Below the pieces are notes generated by a model. The model did not search any database and was not told the DNA's origin. It worked only from the letters and a program-made list of their open reading frames with translations. From Lentisphaerae bacterium ADurb.Bin082 (GTDB taxonomy: Bacteria; Verrucomicrobiota; Lentisphaeria; Oligosphaerales; Oligosphaeraceae), in the NCBI GenBank assembly GCA_002070945.1, contig MWEG01000006.1, positions 1 through 46,251 on the forward strand: 46,251 bases of DNA. Direction: 5' to 3'. Shown here one piece after another: positions 1 through 15,000 of this stretch. The translations under genes and the position numbers were made by a program. Numbering within the stretch: the first letter of the stretch is position 1; every line of letters starts with the position of its first letter.

Positions 1-1
1 G

Positions 2-3000
2 GTTTCCTCGCCGGTCGCCATGACGGGCCTGTATCAGGGCGAGGCCGACGAGACGGCGGCCGTCCAGCTGGGCGGCTTTGCCGGCAGCATGTTCGAAGCG
101 CGCGTCTGGAGCAATGCCCGCACCGAAGCCCAGATTGCGACTTTCCATGACGCGGCTCTCGCCGGCACGGAAGCCGGTCTGCTGGCGTATTTCCGCTTCG
201 ACGACGGCGGCCTCACGGTCGAGAACTTCCACTTCCAGAGCGATTGGCTGACGGAGTGGGAAAATGCCGGCGTCCTGGCCGGCGGCGCCGCGGTTCAGCC
301 CAGCGTCCTCACCGCCTTGCCGGAAATCAACCTGGATAGCGACAACGATGGCCTGGCCGACTGGTGGGAATACCAGCAGTTCGGCGATCTGACCACTGCC
401 AATGCGGCTTCGGATACCGATAACGACGGCTTGAACGACTACTATGAATTCCTGGTCGGGACGAATCCGACCGATACGACCAACGGCAACGCCGACGCTT
501 TGGCCGACTTCGACGGCGACGGCCTCAGCAACCGCAACGAGCAGCTGGCCGGGACTCTGCCGAACAATCCCGACACCGATGACGACGGCGAGTTCGACGG
601 CGCCGAAGTCGCGGCTGGAAAGGATCCTCTGGACAGCCTGAGCCCGTTCGTCTACCGCGAACTGGCCATGGCCGATGACACCCAATATGTCCAACTGCCG
701 GACAATGCCAGCTATGCGCTGTCCCGCCTGACCTTCGAAGCTTGGATCAAACCGGCCGGCCCGGCCGGCGCCCTCCTGCGCCGCCAGCTCTCCGGCGGCC
801 GGGACAACTACCGCGTCGAACTCCTGGCCGGCGGTACGCTGCGCCTGGCCTTTGACTACATCGGTTTGGACGGCCAGACGGCGTCGACGACGGTTGATTC
901 CGAGCTGGCGGTGGCGGCTGGCGAATGGTCGCATGTCGCGGTCAGCTTTGGCCCGGCCGCCGGCCTGGCCAATCACTATCAGGCGCGCTTCTATGTCAAC
1001 GGTGAAGACGCCGGGGTTTCGGCGCCGGTCGCCATGAGCAGCCTGTATCTCGGCGAAGCGACCGAGACCGCGGCTGTCCAGCTGGGCGGCTTTGCCGGCA
1101 GCATGTTCGAAGCCAGACTCTGGAGCCAGGTCATCAGCGCCGGACAGCTCGCTGCCACCGGTACTGAATTGACTGGCAGCGAGCCAGGTCTCGTGGCCTG
1201 GTTCCGCTTTGACGACGGCGGCGCCACGGTCGAGAACTTCCACTTCACCAGCGACTGGCTCGTCGAGTGGGAAAATGCCGGCGTCCTGGCCGGCGGCGCC
1301 GCGGTTCAGCCCAGCGATGTCAACACGCTGCCGAATATCACCTTCGACAGTGATGGCGACGGCATTGCTGACAATTGGGAATACCTGTATTTTGATGATC
1401 TGGTCACGGCCAACCGCACCAGCGACTTCGACGGCGACGGGCTCAGCGACCTGTACGAATACCTGGCCGGCACCAATCCGATGGTCGAGGTCAGCGTTCC
1501 CAGGACGTTCTATGCCATGGTCAATGGCGTCTACACCCAGGTCACCCAGACCACGGAAGCCGGCGGATTCGTGGACGCCGACGGCAATCCCATTGCCGAC
1601 GGCGCCCTCGACGACGGCGCCGGCGCCGTGGCCGGCATGAACGACGCCGCCATCGATTCCGATGGCGACGGCCTGGCCAATTCCGACGAAGCGGTCTGGA
1701 CCACGCATCCCGGCTTGGCGGACACCGATGATGACGGCATCAGCGACCTGACCGAAATCAATGTCACCAGGACTGACCCGACCAACCCTCTCAGCCCGCG
1801 CCGCAACCGCGCCCTTGACCTCACTCAAGCTCAGCACACGATCACCAATTACGCCGCCGACGGCAGCGAGGCCAGCCAGACCCTGGAGCCGCGCACGGCC
1901 CCCTACGCTCGCGTCGAAGACTTCGCCGAGATGTCTTCCCTGAACAACTACACGATGGAATTGTGGTTCAAGCTTGCGGACGGCTCCGGCAACAGCGGCG
2001 CCCTGCTGCAGAAGACCACCGCCGCGGCCGGCCTTGGCATCTATCCCGACTTCAAGCTCTATTTGGACAACGGCCAGCTCAAATTCGACTATGTGCTGAT
2101 CGGCAACGACGGCTCGACCGCCGGCAACCAGCTGGTGAAGAGTATCGTCCATCCCGACGCCGTGTTTGCGGCCGGCGATGGCTGGACGCATGTCGCGGTC
2201 AGCGTGTACCAGGTCTCGGCCACGGTCGCCAATTCGACGCACCGCATCCGCCTGCACGTCTTCCAGAAGGGCGTGCTGCTGGATGAGCATGAAGTCACGG
2301 CTTATGGCCGCATCTACAATGTCCAGGAGCCTGGCGACCTGCTGATCGGCGACCTGCCTGGCGTCGCGAACCGTCTGTCCATGCTGGTCGACGAAGTCCG
2401 CATCTGGGACAGCGAGCGCTCGGCCGACCAGCTCGCCGCCACCCGCAACATGACCGACCTGAGCAGCTACACGGCTGACCTCTCCCTGCATTTCACCTTC
2501 GACGACGGCGGCGAAATGGCGGACGCCTCAGCCTTCGCCTCCAAGGCATCCTTGGCGGCGATCGTCAACAACCGGCAGGCCGCCTACAACAGCGCCTACA
2601 GCGCCTGGCAAGCCGCCTTTGCAGTCTACTCCGCCATCACCGGCACGCCGACCGCCGAGCAGACGGCCACCTACTCGGCCGCTGCCACCGCCCGCAACAA
2701 CGCTTATAATGCGCTCCTGGCCGCCCAGAATGCCCTCAATGGCCTGACCGCTCTGGTCGCCACCATGGAAGGCGACCCGGCCCAGGATGCCCCGGCCATG
2801 GCCGCCGCCAACTTTGGCCGCGCCCTGATGGCCCTGGAGGACCGCGACAGCACCAACCAGTACCTCAATGTCGACACGGATCTGGACAACCTGCCGGACT
2901 GGTGGGAACTGCAGTATTTCGGCAATCTCAACCCGAGCGGCGGTGGGGATGCCGACAATGACGGCGTCAACAACCTCAACGAATACCGCGTCGGCACCGA

Positions 3001-6000
3001 CCCGACCCGGGGCACCTCCCCGTACCGCCAGGTCCTCAAGTTGCATGACAGCACGACGATCGACCCGGTCAACGGCCAGGCCCTGGTGTATGGCACGCCC
3101 GCGCCCGAATTCACCTACAGCGACGGCGTCAATTCAATCACGGTGCCGGCCTTCCCGGGTTATGTCACCAGCCTGTTGCATTACGACCTGGCTGCCGACG
3201 GCGCCATCAACACCGAGCCGTTCGCCGACGCGGCTCTGACCGACGCGGAATTCGACTACGACCGCGACGGCATCGCCAATGGCGACGAACAATCCTTCGG
3301 ACTCAATCCCGGCGCCTGGGATTCCGACGACGACGGCGTCGCCGATAAGTTGGAGCAAGACTCCGTGCCGGCGACCGATCCGCTCGATTGCTTCGATCCC
3401 CTCAAGAACCGCGTCCTTGACTTGACGGCCGACGGCGCCTATCTGGAAACCACCGGCTTCAACGGCTTCTCCAGCCGCAATTACAGTGGCTACATGGTGG
3501 AGTTCTGGTTCAAGCTCGACGCCGCTTCCGGCAACCGCGGGCCGCTGGCCCGCATGGTCGCCAATGACGGCAGCGAGACCATCTTCACGATCGGCCTGGG
3601 CCACCAGGTCAATCCCGCGCTCGGCGGCCAGCTCTACATCACCTACAACCAGGCCGACAACCAGGTCACCCGCTTCTTCGATCCATCGGTGGTGTTCCAG
3701 GCTGGCGACGGCTGGACGCATGTCGCGGTCAAGCTGTTCGCCAACTACAGCAGCGCCACCTCGCACTCGGTGTCGTTCTTCGTCCGCCACGACGGTCGCG
3801 AATACCGTCAGGCCCGCAACTACGCCGGCGTCCTCGCGAATGACTTCGGCGCCGGACAGCTCGTTCTGGGCGGCAAGATCGGCGCCAATCAGCTCCAGAT
3901 GCAGATGGACGAATTCCGCGCCTGGAATGCGACCGACTACTACTACATCCCGACGTCGGGCACCTACACCTACTATGTCGACCAGGTCCAGGCGGACATC
4001 CAGTCCCGCCGCAACATGTTCGTGACGACGGCGAGCGACCTGATGGAAATGGCCGTCTACTACCGGTTTGACGACGGCGGCGTCATGGTCGAGGACGCTT
4101 CCTTCACGGCCAAGCCGTCGGCTTCCCAGATCAACTCGCTGTTCAATGCCTACCAGAGGTCCATGAACAACTACAATACGGCGGTGACGACGTACGGCGC
4201 CACTCCCACGGCCGCGCAGCAGCTTGAATTGAACAACCTCCTGGCCATTTACCAGCATGACCGCGACGCGTATTTCGCCGCCCTCAACGCCAACACCCCG
4301 GCCGCGATGATTGCCGGCGCCCTCAATCAAGGCGCCGCCATGCTTGAACTGCCGGCTGCCAAGGCCACCGACGAGACCTACGCCTATCTCTCCGGCGACG
4401 CGGACGGCGACGGCATCGCCGACTTCTGGGAATACATGTACTTCGCCGGCATCGATACCGCCAACCAGGCCACCGACTTTGACAGCGACGGCCTCACCGA
4501 TTATTATGAATACCTCATCGGCCGCAATCCGACCAATCCCAATTCCAGCGACGACCCGACGGTCATGGATGGCGATTACGATTCGGACGGCGACGGCCTG
4601 ACCGACCGCTACGAAGCCAAATACGGTTCCGATCCGGCCATGGCTGACACGGACGACGACGGCATTTCCGACAAGGTCGAAGTCGTGTTCGGCTCTTCGC
4701 CGGTGCATCCGATGAGCATTTCCGTCGTCAAGGACACCGGCGAAAAGCTTGACGCCGACTATATCGCGGCGCAGCGCGCGGTCATCATCCCGCGCCTGGC
4801 TGCGGTCGTTCAGGACGCCACCGACCCGTTGCAGACGGTCTGGAACATCACCTACACCGAGGATGCGACTGCCAAGACCGTCGCCACGGTCACCTACCTC
4901 AATGCCGAGGCGGCGGATGCCGCCGCCGCCCTCGCCAAGTACCTGGCCGAGGACTTTGCCGCCTTCAACGACTACGAAGTCATCTGGATGATGGTTCAGA
5001 ACGGCGACGACCCGAACGATTATGTGCGCAACTTCCGGGCTGAAGGCGCGCCCTCGTTGTCCCTCGACATCAGCCAGAAGCCGTTTGTCGACGGCGCCGC
5101 CGCCGCCGGCTACGCCGAACTGCCGCATCCCGACCGGTTTGCGGTCGGCCCGATGGTCATCAGCGGCTACAACGAGACCATCTCCGGCGAGTTCACCCTC
5201 GAGATGTGGGTAAAGCATGACAACGCCTCGGCGCATGCCGGCCGCAGCACCCTCTTCGAAATGGTCGGCGACACCAAGACCGGCTTCCGCCTGGCCATCG
5301 AGGACGGCGCCCCGATCGGCGAAATCTTTGACGCGACCAATTCCGCGGCCGGCGAAGTCCTCGCCTATGTCGGCGGCAAACACGCCACCCCGCGCCTGGA
5401 AGACGGCGTGTGGACGCATTTGGCCCTGGTCTGGGCCCCGGCCACCAAGTCCCTGGCCTTGTATCGCGACCGTTTGGCCATCATGGGATCGCAGATCATC
5501 ACCTACGTCATCGACTTTGGCTCGATCGCCCAGTACGCCCGCCTGCATGCCGTCGACGGCATGGCCATCGACGAATTCCGGTTCTGGACGAGTGCCCGCA
5601 CCGACGAGCAGATCGACTACTGGGCCAGCCGGATCGTGCCGTCGCCCCTGCGCTCGGCCGCCCTGCCGATCGTCGAGCCGTGGCATATGCGCAAAACGTA
5701 CTCGCTGCGTGCCTACTACCGCTTTGACGACGGCGGCGCTCTGGTCGAGGACTTCGCCCACTTCGGCGAACAGGACTACATGCTTGAACTGGCCGCGCCC
5801 GTGTCCGGCGTCTACGAGCCGGTCATCGCCGGCGACGACGCCAAGTCCCTGGACGGCGTCGACGACGCCGACGGCGACGGCATCCCGGAATGGTGGGTCT
5901 ATTTCCACGACCTCGACACCTTTGTGCGTTCGGCCTATATTCCGGACGAGCTGCCCTCCGGCGACTGGACCGATGCCTTGGTGTGGAACTCCGACGGCAC

Positions 6001-9000
6001 CGCCATCGTCGGCCTGCGCGGCCACGTCCAGAACGTCGGCTATTCCTCGTTCGGCGGGCACAACGACCCGGCGGTCGTCGGCCAGGAGGAGGGCGCCTAT
6101 CAGACGGACTTCCGGCGTCTGGACGGCGACTTCAAGTACGTCACCATGTTCAAGTACTTCAACCTCAGCTCGGTTCCGGTGCGGGCCGTCATGGGCTACT
6201 ACAACCGTCATGGCGTCACCATCTCCGGCCTGACGGTCAATGGCCGGGCGGTCGGCAATTACAGCAACGGCTATGACATCGCCTCGTATCTGCAGGTCGG
6301 GCGCAACCAGATCGTGGTGTCGTTTGTCAGGGACCAGACAACCAGCCGCGGCCCCTACAAGATCCCGACCCCGGCCAATCCGGCCACCACGGTGGACTAC
6401 AGCCGCAAGACGTACATCGGCTCCCTGGACGTCAGCCTCACGGTCGACGGCCAGCCGGTCATCGTTTTCGGGCACGACTACAACTTCGACCCGCGCTCGG
6501 CCTGGTACTACCGCGCTTGCACCGCCGACCATCTTGACGTTCCCACCTGGGGAACCGACTGGGGCACCGACGCCAACGGCTACATCCTGGGCGGCAACAC
6601 CGGCACGGCCGGCGCCGGCGCCAATCAGTATGCCTACAATTACGGCATGAAGATGGACGACGATGGCGACGATGTCAACGTCTACTATGAATACCTGCTC
6701 GGCACCAATCCCAAGAGCCGCGATTCCGACAACAACGGCATCTTCGACGGCGAAGAGGACTACGACCGCGATGGCATCAACAACCGCATCGAGCTGGCCA
6801 ATGGCACAGACCCGATGCTGAAAGACACCGACAACGACGGCCGGGCCGACAACGTCGAACGCGCCGAGACGACCGATCCGCTCGACATGAACGATCCGCT
6901 CGTCCACCGCGCCCTCTACACCGACGGTACGGACGCCAGCTTCCTGCTGCTGCCGAACCAGGCCCGGTTCGGCCTGCTCACCTGGACGGCCGAAGCCTGG
7001 GTCAAGCCGGATGCCGATCTGGCCGACGGGACGATCGTCGAGCGCGTGGTCGGCACCATGACCGGCAAGACCCTGGTCAACTTCAGCATGCGCTTGGTTG
7101 ACGGCCGCCTCACCATGGTCTTCACCGACCTCAACGGCGGCGAGGAAGTTCTCTCTGTGCCGCCGGCCTATGCCGCGCCCGCCGGTGTTTGGACGCACCT
7201 GGCCATGACCTATGAAGGCGACACCACCACCATCGCGTTGTACGTCAACGGCGAAAACGTGGCCCAGTCCTACTCGACGCGCCAGCCGGTCAGCACCGGC
7301 CCCGGTGTCATCAGCGTCCGTGCCGGCGCCGGCTTCACGCCCGGAACCGGCTTCAAAGGCTATATCGACGACCTGCGCATCTGGAACACGGTCCGCTCCA
7401 GCGACGACATCGCCGACAACCGTGCAGTGCTCCTGTCCGGCAGCGAGACCGGCCTGGCGGCGTACTACCGCTTTGACGACGGCAATCTCGACGGCCGCAC
7501 CACCACGGCCTTTGACGCCGGCACGTATGCCGACTTCGCGGAGCTGCAGACGGCGGTCGCCGGCGGCACGGCTGCCTATCCGACCTACATCCTGCATCTG
7601 GCCGACTCGGTGGCCGGCAGCGCCCAGGATTGGAAGAACAACTGGCGCAACGCCGCCGTCCTCCAGGGCACGGCCACCGTGGCTGACATTTCCGACAGCA
7701 ATCCGTTCGAGGCTGAAACCGACTCCAACTATAACCGCATTCCCGACCGCTGGGAGTATAAGTTCTTCCAGCAGTTGCTGACTGACGACAGCACGCCGAC
7801 CGGCAAATATGGCGACTACGACGGCGACGGCATCTCCAACTACTACGAGTACCTCGCCGACCTCGATCCTAAGATCAAGAGCACGGATGGCAAAATCTTC
7901 GACAATGTCGCCGACTCCGACGGCGATGGCTTGAACAACGCCGAAGAACAGGCCCTGGGCCTGCATCCCGGCCTGGCCGACTCCGACGACGACGGCTTTA
8001 CGGACGGCGGCTCGGTCACGGTCACCATCAGTGAAAACACCGGCGTCTTCACCCGCGTCATCACGGATGCGGACGGCAATGTGCTCAGCACGGCCGAAAT
8101 CGCGGCCGCCGGATTCAATCCGGCCGACTACACGCTGGTTTCCGGCACGGCCGGCGTCGATGCCGTGTATGCGCGGACGCTGTCCGGCGAGCCGTCCAGC
8201 GCGGCTGCGGCCTGGAGCCAGGCGCCCGTGCAGAGCAACGGCTATGTCCACTTCGACACGCATGGCGACAAGGTCACTTATCGCAATTGGTACCGCCGCA
8301 CGGTTGGCAACGCCATTGTGACGACCGATCCGTTCGCCTTTGCCGGCAACTTCACGGCCGAGTTCAAATTCCGCGGCGCCAGCAGCCCGAATGGCGTCCT
8401 GTTGCGCAAGGCCGCCGTCGTCGGCGGGTTGACGCATTACCAGGTCGTCCTCCGCGCGGACCGCAAGGTCGCCTTCACGGTCGGCGCCAACACCCTGACC
8501 TCGGCGGTCGCCATCCCCGACGCGACCACCTGGGTTCATGTCGCCGCCGCCGTCAATGGCCAGACCATGACCCTGAGGCTGGCCTGGAAGGCAGCTGCCG
8601 ACGACGAAGAATACCTTGAATACGCGGTCAGCGGCACCAGGGCCGGGACCATGCCCGACAGCCGCGGCACGGACATCGTGCTCGGCGGCGGCAACTTCCT
8701 GGGCGCTATCGACGACCTCCGGTTGTGGAGTCGGGCGCGTTCAGCCGAAGAAATTACGGTCAACCGCGACAGCGACTGGGCGGCCGGCGCCATCGCCGAC
8801 CTGACCGCCAACCAGGGACCGGCGCTGCCGGCCGGCCTGGTCCTGTATTCGACCTTCAATGACCGCGGCGCCACGGCGGAGAATTTCGCCGCGGCCCGCG
8901 TCAGCCTGATCAACAATCCGGCCGTCACCCTGCCGGATCATGTCATGGCCGGCGTCCTCTCCGGCGCTGAATTCGCTTCCGAACCGGTTGACATGACGAT

Positions 9001-12000
9001 TGACGTCAACGACAACAAGATCGCCGACTACTGGGAATATCTGCACTTTGACAATCTGCTCGCCGCCGGCGAGGAATATGCCGATCCCGACAAGGACGGC
9101 CTCAACAACTTGTATGAATTCCTGAGCCAGACCGACCCGAACGACGCGACCGTCGGCCCGAATGACGACTTTGATCTGGACGGCCTTTCCAATTACAACG
9201 AGCAGCTCCATGGCACGGATCCGACCGTCGTCGACACTGATGACGACGGCGTGACCGACAACGCCGAAGTCCTGGCCGGCCGCAACCCGCTCTCGAGCGA
9301 CGACAATGTCGTCAATCATTATCTGCACCTGCCGACCCCGACTCGGACCGTGGCCTATCCCGGCGCCGACCTGGTGGTGGACGGCGACTTCAGCGTCAGC
9401 TTCTGGGTCCGGGCCGCCAACGCCGATCTCGGCGCCGGCGCCGCCGTGCTGCTGGAGCGCGTTGCCGATGTCTCGGGCACGCAGTTCAAGGTCGAATTGA
9501 CCGCCGACGGCGAGGTCCGCTTCTCGGTCGGCACGGTCAGCGTGACCAGCGATGTCATTGCCGAAAATCCGCTGTTGACCACCACCTGGTTCCGGGTGCA
9601 GGCGGCCCTGGCCGGCAATGTCCTCTCCCTGACGGTGTCGGACGACGTTCTGGGCAATGATGTCTACACCGATCATGACTTCACGGCGCCGTACTATGCT
9701 TCCAGCGTTCCGGCCTCGACCGGCAAGGATGTGCTGGTCGGCAATGTCGGCAATGCGATCAGTTTCGGCCTGGACGACCTGGCCCTGATGGTTGGCGGTG
9801 CGCTGGTGCTTGCCAGCGACTTCGACGATTTGGGCGCCACGTTCGAAAACCAGGCCGGCGCCATGATTTCACTGATGCCGGGCATGACGTATCGCGATCC
9901 GGAGACTGCCGGCATCCCGAGCGTCGCCGATGTCGGCGGCAGCGGCACGGTCGCTGATTCGTTCAAACACGTATGGTTCCAGGCCAACGATCGCGTCGAC
10001 GACGCCAACGCCAACGGCATCGCCGACAGCTGGGAACTCCAGTACTTTGGACGGCTGCTCGCCGCCGGTGAGGAACTTGCCGACGAAGACGGCGACGGCC
10101 TCAACAACCTCTACGAATTCTTGGCCGGCACCGATCCGACCAAGAAGATCACGGACCCCGCGACCCAGGGCGGCACTACGGATGCCGATTGGGACAGCGA
10201 CGGCGATGGCTTAAGCAATCTGCTGGAGCAGGAGATCGGTACCATGCCGAACCTGGTGGACACGGACGATGACGGCGTTGACGACGGCCGCGAATACTAT
10301 GGCATTCTGCGCGGGGAGACGACTTACACTCAGCATTTCTCGCATCCGTTGATGAGCATGAGCCACTATGATCCTGATTATCAGGATGCCCTCCTGGGCG
10401 GCAATCATGTCAAGCTCACGCCTTCCCGCAGCCTGGACGTGGCTCCGTTCCTGGCCGGAACGGGTGCTGCCTGGGCCGGTATCCAGCTGCCCAAGTCCGA
10501 ACGGTTTGGAACCTTCCTGGAGGACGGGGCTACCCTGGAGACCATGTTGCTGCCGGTACTGGACCAGGATCAGGACGGCGATCGGCGCGTCATCATGTCG
10601 GCTGTCACTCTTGACTCGGGCACTGGCCAGCGCCGCGTGGCCCTGGCCTTGGGATATGAAGTCCATAATGGTGAGGCCTACTTGTATGTGGAATTTGACA
10701 AGCCGATTACCGTTGCCGGTGACCTCGCGGAGCAGGTCAAGGTCGGTGGCTACAATCCCGCCAATGAAGCGTTGAACAGCATTCTTTCCTTGCGCGTGGG
10801 TGAATGGAATCATGTCGCGGCTGTCTGGGATACCAATTTTTCTGACGATCCCTATGTCAATAGCCTCCAAATTTACGTCAATGGCCGCGTTGCGGCTCGC
10901 TTGACCACGACCCAGCATCCGCTCCGCCCCGTTGGCACGCGAGTGGAGAATATCTATCTTGGCGGCGATGGCGACCCCGCGACGGCCAATGAGCTGCAGG
11001 CCGGCTTGCTGGACGAAACCCGCATCTGGGATCGGGCCCGCACGCAGAACCAGCTGGTGCAGTTCAGTGACCGGATCATCGCCACCCAGGATGACAACAC
11101 TCATCTTGTTGCCTACTTCCGTTATGATGATGGCGGCAAGACGATCGAGGATTTCGTGTATCCCTGTTTTGATGATCCTTTGACCACGCACGATTATGCC
11201 ATCAACCCGGCAGGTTACGGCGTGGCCGTTGGCGCCGACGGCACGTCGGCCGCCATGGTGGTCACGGATGGAGACGTCCTGCCTGTTGGCATTGAGCCTC
11301 TGGTTCTGGCGGGCATGGACGACCAAGACAACGACGGCCTGCCCGACTGGTGGGAAGCCTTCTTTGCTTACCAGAGTCGGTATGACCTGAGCAATGCCAC
11401 CGTTCTGAATCCGAACGACGACCTGGATGGCGACGGCCTGACCAACTACAGCGAGTATTTGGCTGGGACCGATCCATATCAGCCGGACACGGATGGCGAC
11501 GGCGTTGCTGATGGCCATGAGGACTTTGACGGCGACGGCCTGAACAACATGCTGGAGCAGTCTTTCGGCTCTTTGATGAACGTGGCTGACAGTGACGACG
11601 ACGGCGTCAGCGATGGTGATGAAGCTTACGGCTTGGCCTGGCCTGGGCCTGGACGCAGTTCTGAATATCTCAGTCATCCTATGGCCAGCATGGCGCATTT
11701 CCATGCCGGCATCATGGATGTCGAGCACGATGGAGACCACCTCCAGCTGACGCCTGCGCGTAGTCTGAAGATCGCCGCTGCCGCGGCGGCGCCGGGGTTT
11801 GCCGGCATCCGTCTGCCGGAGCCGGAGCGTTTCCGCAATCTCACGGACGGCGTCACCTTGGAGACCTGGGTCAAGCTGGGCTCACTGGAAGCAGACAGCC
11901 GTGTCATCATGGCGGCCATGAATGGCTCCAAGCCGGTGCTGGAACTGGGCTATGAGCCGGATGGCGGCAAAGCCTACCTGTATGCCTGCTTTGTCGGCAT

Positions 12001-15000
12001 TGACAATCAATTGGTCAAGGTCGGCGGTGCTGGCCGCAACACGGTTGTGCAGATCGGCGAATGGACCCACGTCGCGGCGGTGTGGGCACCGGCAGTCGGC
12101 GACCTGGCTGGTTCCCTACGTCTGTACATCAACGGCGTCATGGAGTTTACCTTGACCACGAATGCCGCCCAGGCCATGGCGGTTGGCGCCGACCCGATCA
12201 GTCTGTATCTGGCCGGCAACGGCGAAATCGGCCGCCAACTCGTTGACGGCTTCCTGGATGAGACCCGTGTTTGGGGCACGGTTCTAAGCATGACCGCCGT
12301 TTTGGCCAACCGCGACCAGATTGTCCGGGCTTCCGGCAATGCCGCCCTGCTGGCCTACTATCGCTACGACGATGGCGGCAGGAATATTGAAGACTTCTGC
12401 TATCCGTACACTTTCAATGCTGCCTATGATCCGTCTGCTTACGCTCTCAAAGCCGTGTCTTACGGTGTGCTTGACGAGGAGCATGAAGCGATCGCCCGCG
12501 ATCCCGCCACGGGCTTGGCCGTGGTCGCCGTGTCGGCCGTCGCCGATGGCACGTGTGACTGGATGACCGCTGCGGAGGCGAGACCGCTCAATGGCCAGGA
12601 TGACATGGACGGCGACGGCCTGCCGGACTGGTGGGAATCGCTGAACAGCGGCAGTCATGATGACATCTACAGTGTTTCGCCGACGGACGACAATGACGGC
12701 GACAGCCTTAACAACCTGTATGAGTTCTATTGCCGGACGAATCCGAACAGCAACGACAGCGATGGTGACGGCATCCTCGACGGCGCCGAGGATTACGACG
12801 GCGACAGCTTGACCAATGCGGCGGAAAACCGCCACGGGTCTGACCCGCGTCTGCAGGACACGGACGACGACGGCATTGACGACAAGGTGGAAATCGATGA
12901 CGGCACCAGCCCGGTCCACCCGAGCAGCCGCCGCCAATTCGCGCGTTCCAGCCTCGACCTGGCCAAGCTGTTCGCGGCGGATCCCGTCGCGGCCGGCGCC
13001 AGGCTGCCGGACGCGAACCGGTTCCAGTTCGGCGACAATGCGTGGACGGTTGAAATGTGGTACCGTCCCGGCGCGGATCAATCCGGCGATCTCTTCGCCT
13101 ATGACAGCTATGACGGCGACAGCTTCAGTTTGTCGGTCGTCAACGGCTATCCGCTGGGCCGCATCAGCAGCAGTGGCGGCACGGACCTGGTCCGCGTCGG
13201 CGGCGAAAAGGCCGTCGGCACGGACGGCTGGGAGATGCCGCAGCTCAAGACCGGCGAGTGGGTGCACCTGGCCCTGGTGCGTGACCAGGCTAAGCATGCC
13301 CTGCGCATCTATGTCAATGGCGTTGCCATGATTGCGCAGATGACGCAGCTCAAGGCCAACATCGGGGCTGGCGAGGCGTTTATCGGCCGCGGCTTTGAGA
13401 ATGGACATATCGATGAATTCCGGGCCTGGAGCGAGGCGCGCTCGATTGAGGAGCTCGAACGCTGGCAGAACCATATCATCCCGACCCATGCCACCATCAA
13501 CACGGCCTTCAACGCCGCCATCTTCAACCAGATCACCAGCGGCCAAGCCCGGCAGACGCCGGTCGACATGCTCACCTACATGTTCCTGCGGCCTCTGTAC
13601 AAGTACAGCGACGTGCTGCTGGCCTACTATCGCTTTGACGACCGCGGCAAATATGCCGAGGACTATGTCCATTTCCTCGACCGCGACTATGCCCTCGACA
13701 TCCACCAGGCCTTCGCATTTGTCAGCGAGGCGGACAATGAGTTCGCTCCCATTGACGGCGTGGACGACGAGGACGGCGACGGTCTGCCGGAATGGTGGGT
13801 CAACTTGCATGGCCTTGACAAATGGCGGAAGATGATTTTCTCCCCCTTCGCCGCCACTGCCGGCGACTGGTTGCAGGCCGTCGCCAGCAACACTATGGGC
13901 ATTGACGGCCGCGATTTCACCGGATGGAATCCCAATGCCGGCTTTATCCGGACTGCAGGTTCCACCACGCAGCCGACTGACGGGCCGACGCCTGTGGCCA
14001 CGGCCGGGCACATAGTCCGTGACTTCACGGTGTACGGGTCGATCGGCAGCCTGACCGGCTATCCTGAGAACTATGAATACGTTGATGTCGGCTCGGCCGT
14101 GACTTATCCGTCCGGCATGTTCACGGAACTCTGGAAGTACATTGTTCTGGATCGTCAGCCTGAGACGGCGCCGTTCACCTTGAGGTTGTTCAACGGCGTG
14201 GTCACCCGCATGCTGGTCAACGGCCAGAACGTCGGCCTGGCCGGCGCTGGCACGGTTGACATTGCCCAGTACTTGCAGCAGGGCCGCAACCAGATTTATC
14301 TGTATTTGGAAGACACTGGCGGCGCGACTTGGACGGTAGCTGGCGTCACCCCGCCCGGCTACTGGACCTACAACACCGGCGGCGCGGCGCCCCAGCTGAT
14401 TCCGGTGCCTTGGAACGCCGTCACCTACACCTTCCCGCGCGCCACCATGAAGGCTGACATGACCTTGCTGGTTGACGGCAAGGAAGTCATTGTCCGCGGC
14501 GATCACTACAAGTATGACCCGCGCAGCGTGTGGCATGGCCGGACTGCGACCCAGGCCGCCTATCTCACCAACCTGACCGCAAATGACTACTCTGACAAGT
14601 ATGTCGGCCATCTCGACTATGGTATCGACAACGATCCGGACAACCCGATGCCTGGCCAGCCTGCGTTCAGCGAGGGCGATGGCCTGTCCAACCTGCTCGA
14701 ATACCTGGTCGGCACCAACCCGTATGATTCGGACACTGACAAGAACGGTGTCTCCGACGCCAACGAGGACTATGACGGCGACGGCCTGCCGAATGGCAGG
14801 GAGGACTTCTATGGCACAGACCCGACTGTCGCAGACACTGACGATGACGGGCTGAACGACAACGTGGAAGTCAGCCAGGGCTATGACCCGACTGACGGCA
14901 ACAGCCCGCTGGTCCTGCGCGGCATGCAGTTCACCGGCGCCAAGAACGGTGACGACAGCGCCAGCTACCTCCTGTTCCCGACGCAGAACCGCTTTGCCTT

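Noticed and set aside
20..22. ATG at 20 as the start of the giant gene
   Set aside because: The frame is open to the left edge and the codons before it match the sequence before the same motif in the next repeat; no ribosome site is present.
3134..8539. Antisense frame of 1801 codons (also 10211-11740, 12284-15991, 16184-19012 and 19250-27679)
   Set aside because: All are in exact register with the sense codons, and their low-complexity Val/Ala/Gly/Arg-rich products mirror the Asp/Gly-rich sense protein; they result from rarity of TTA, CTA and TCA codons.
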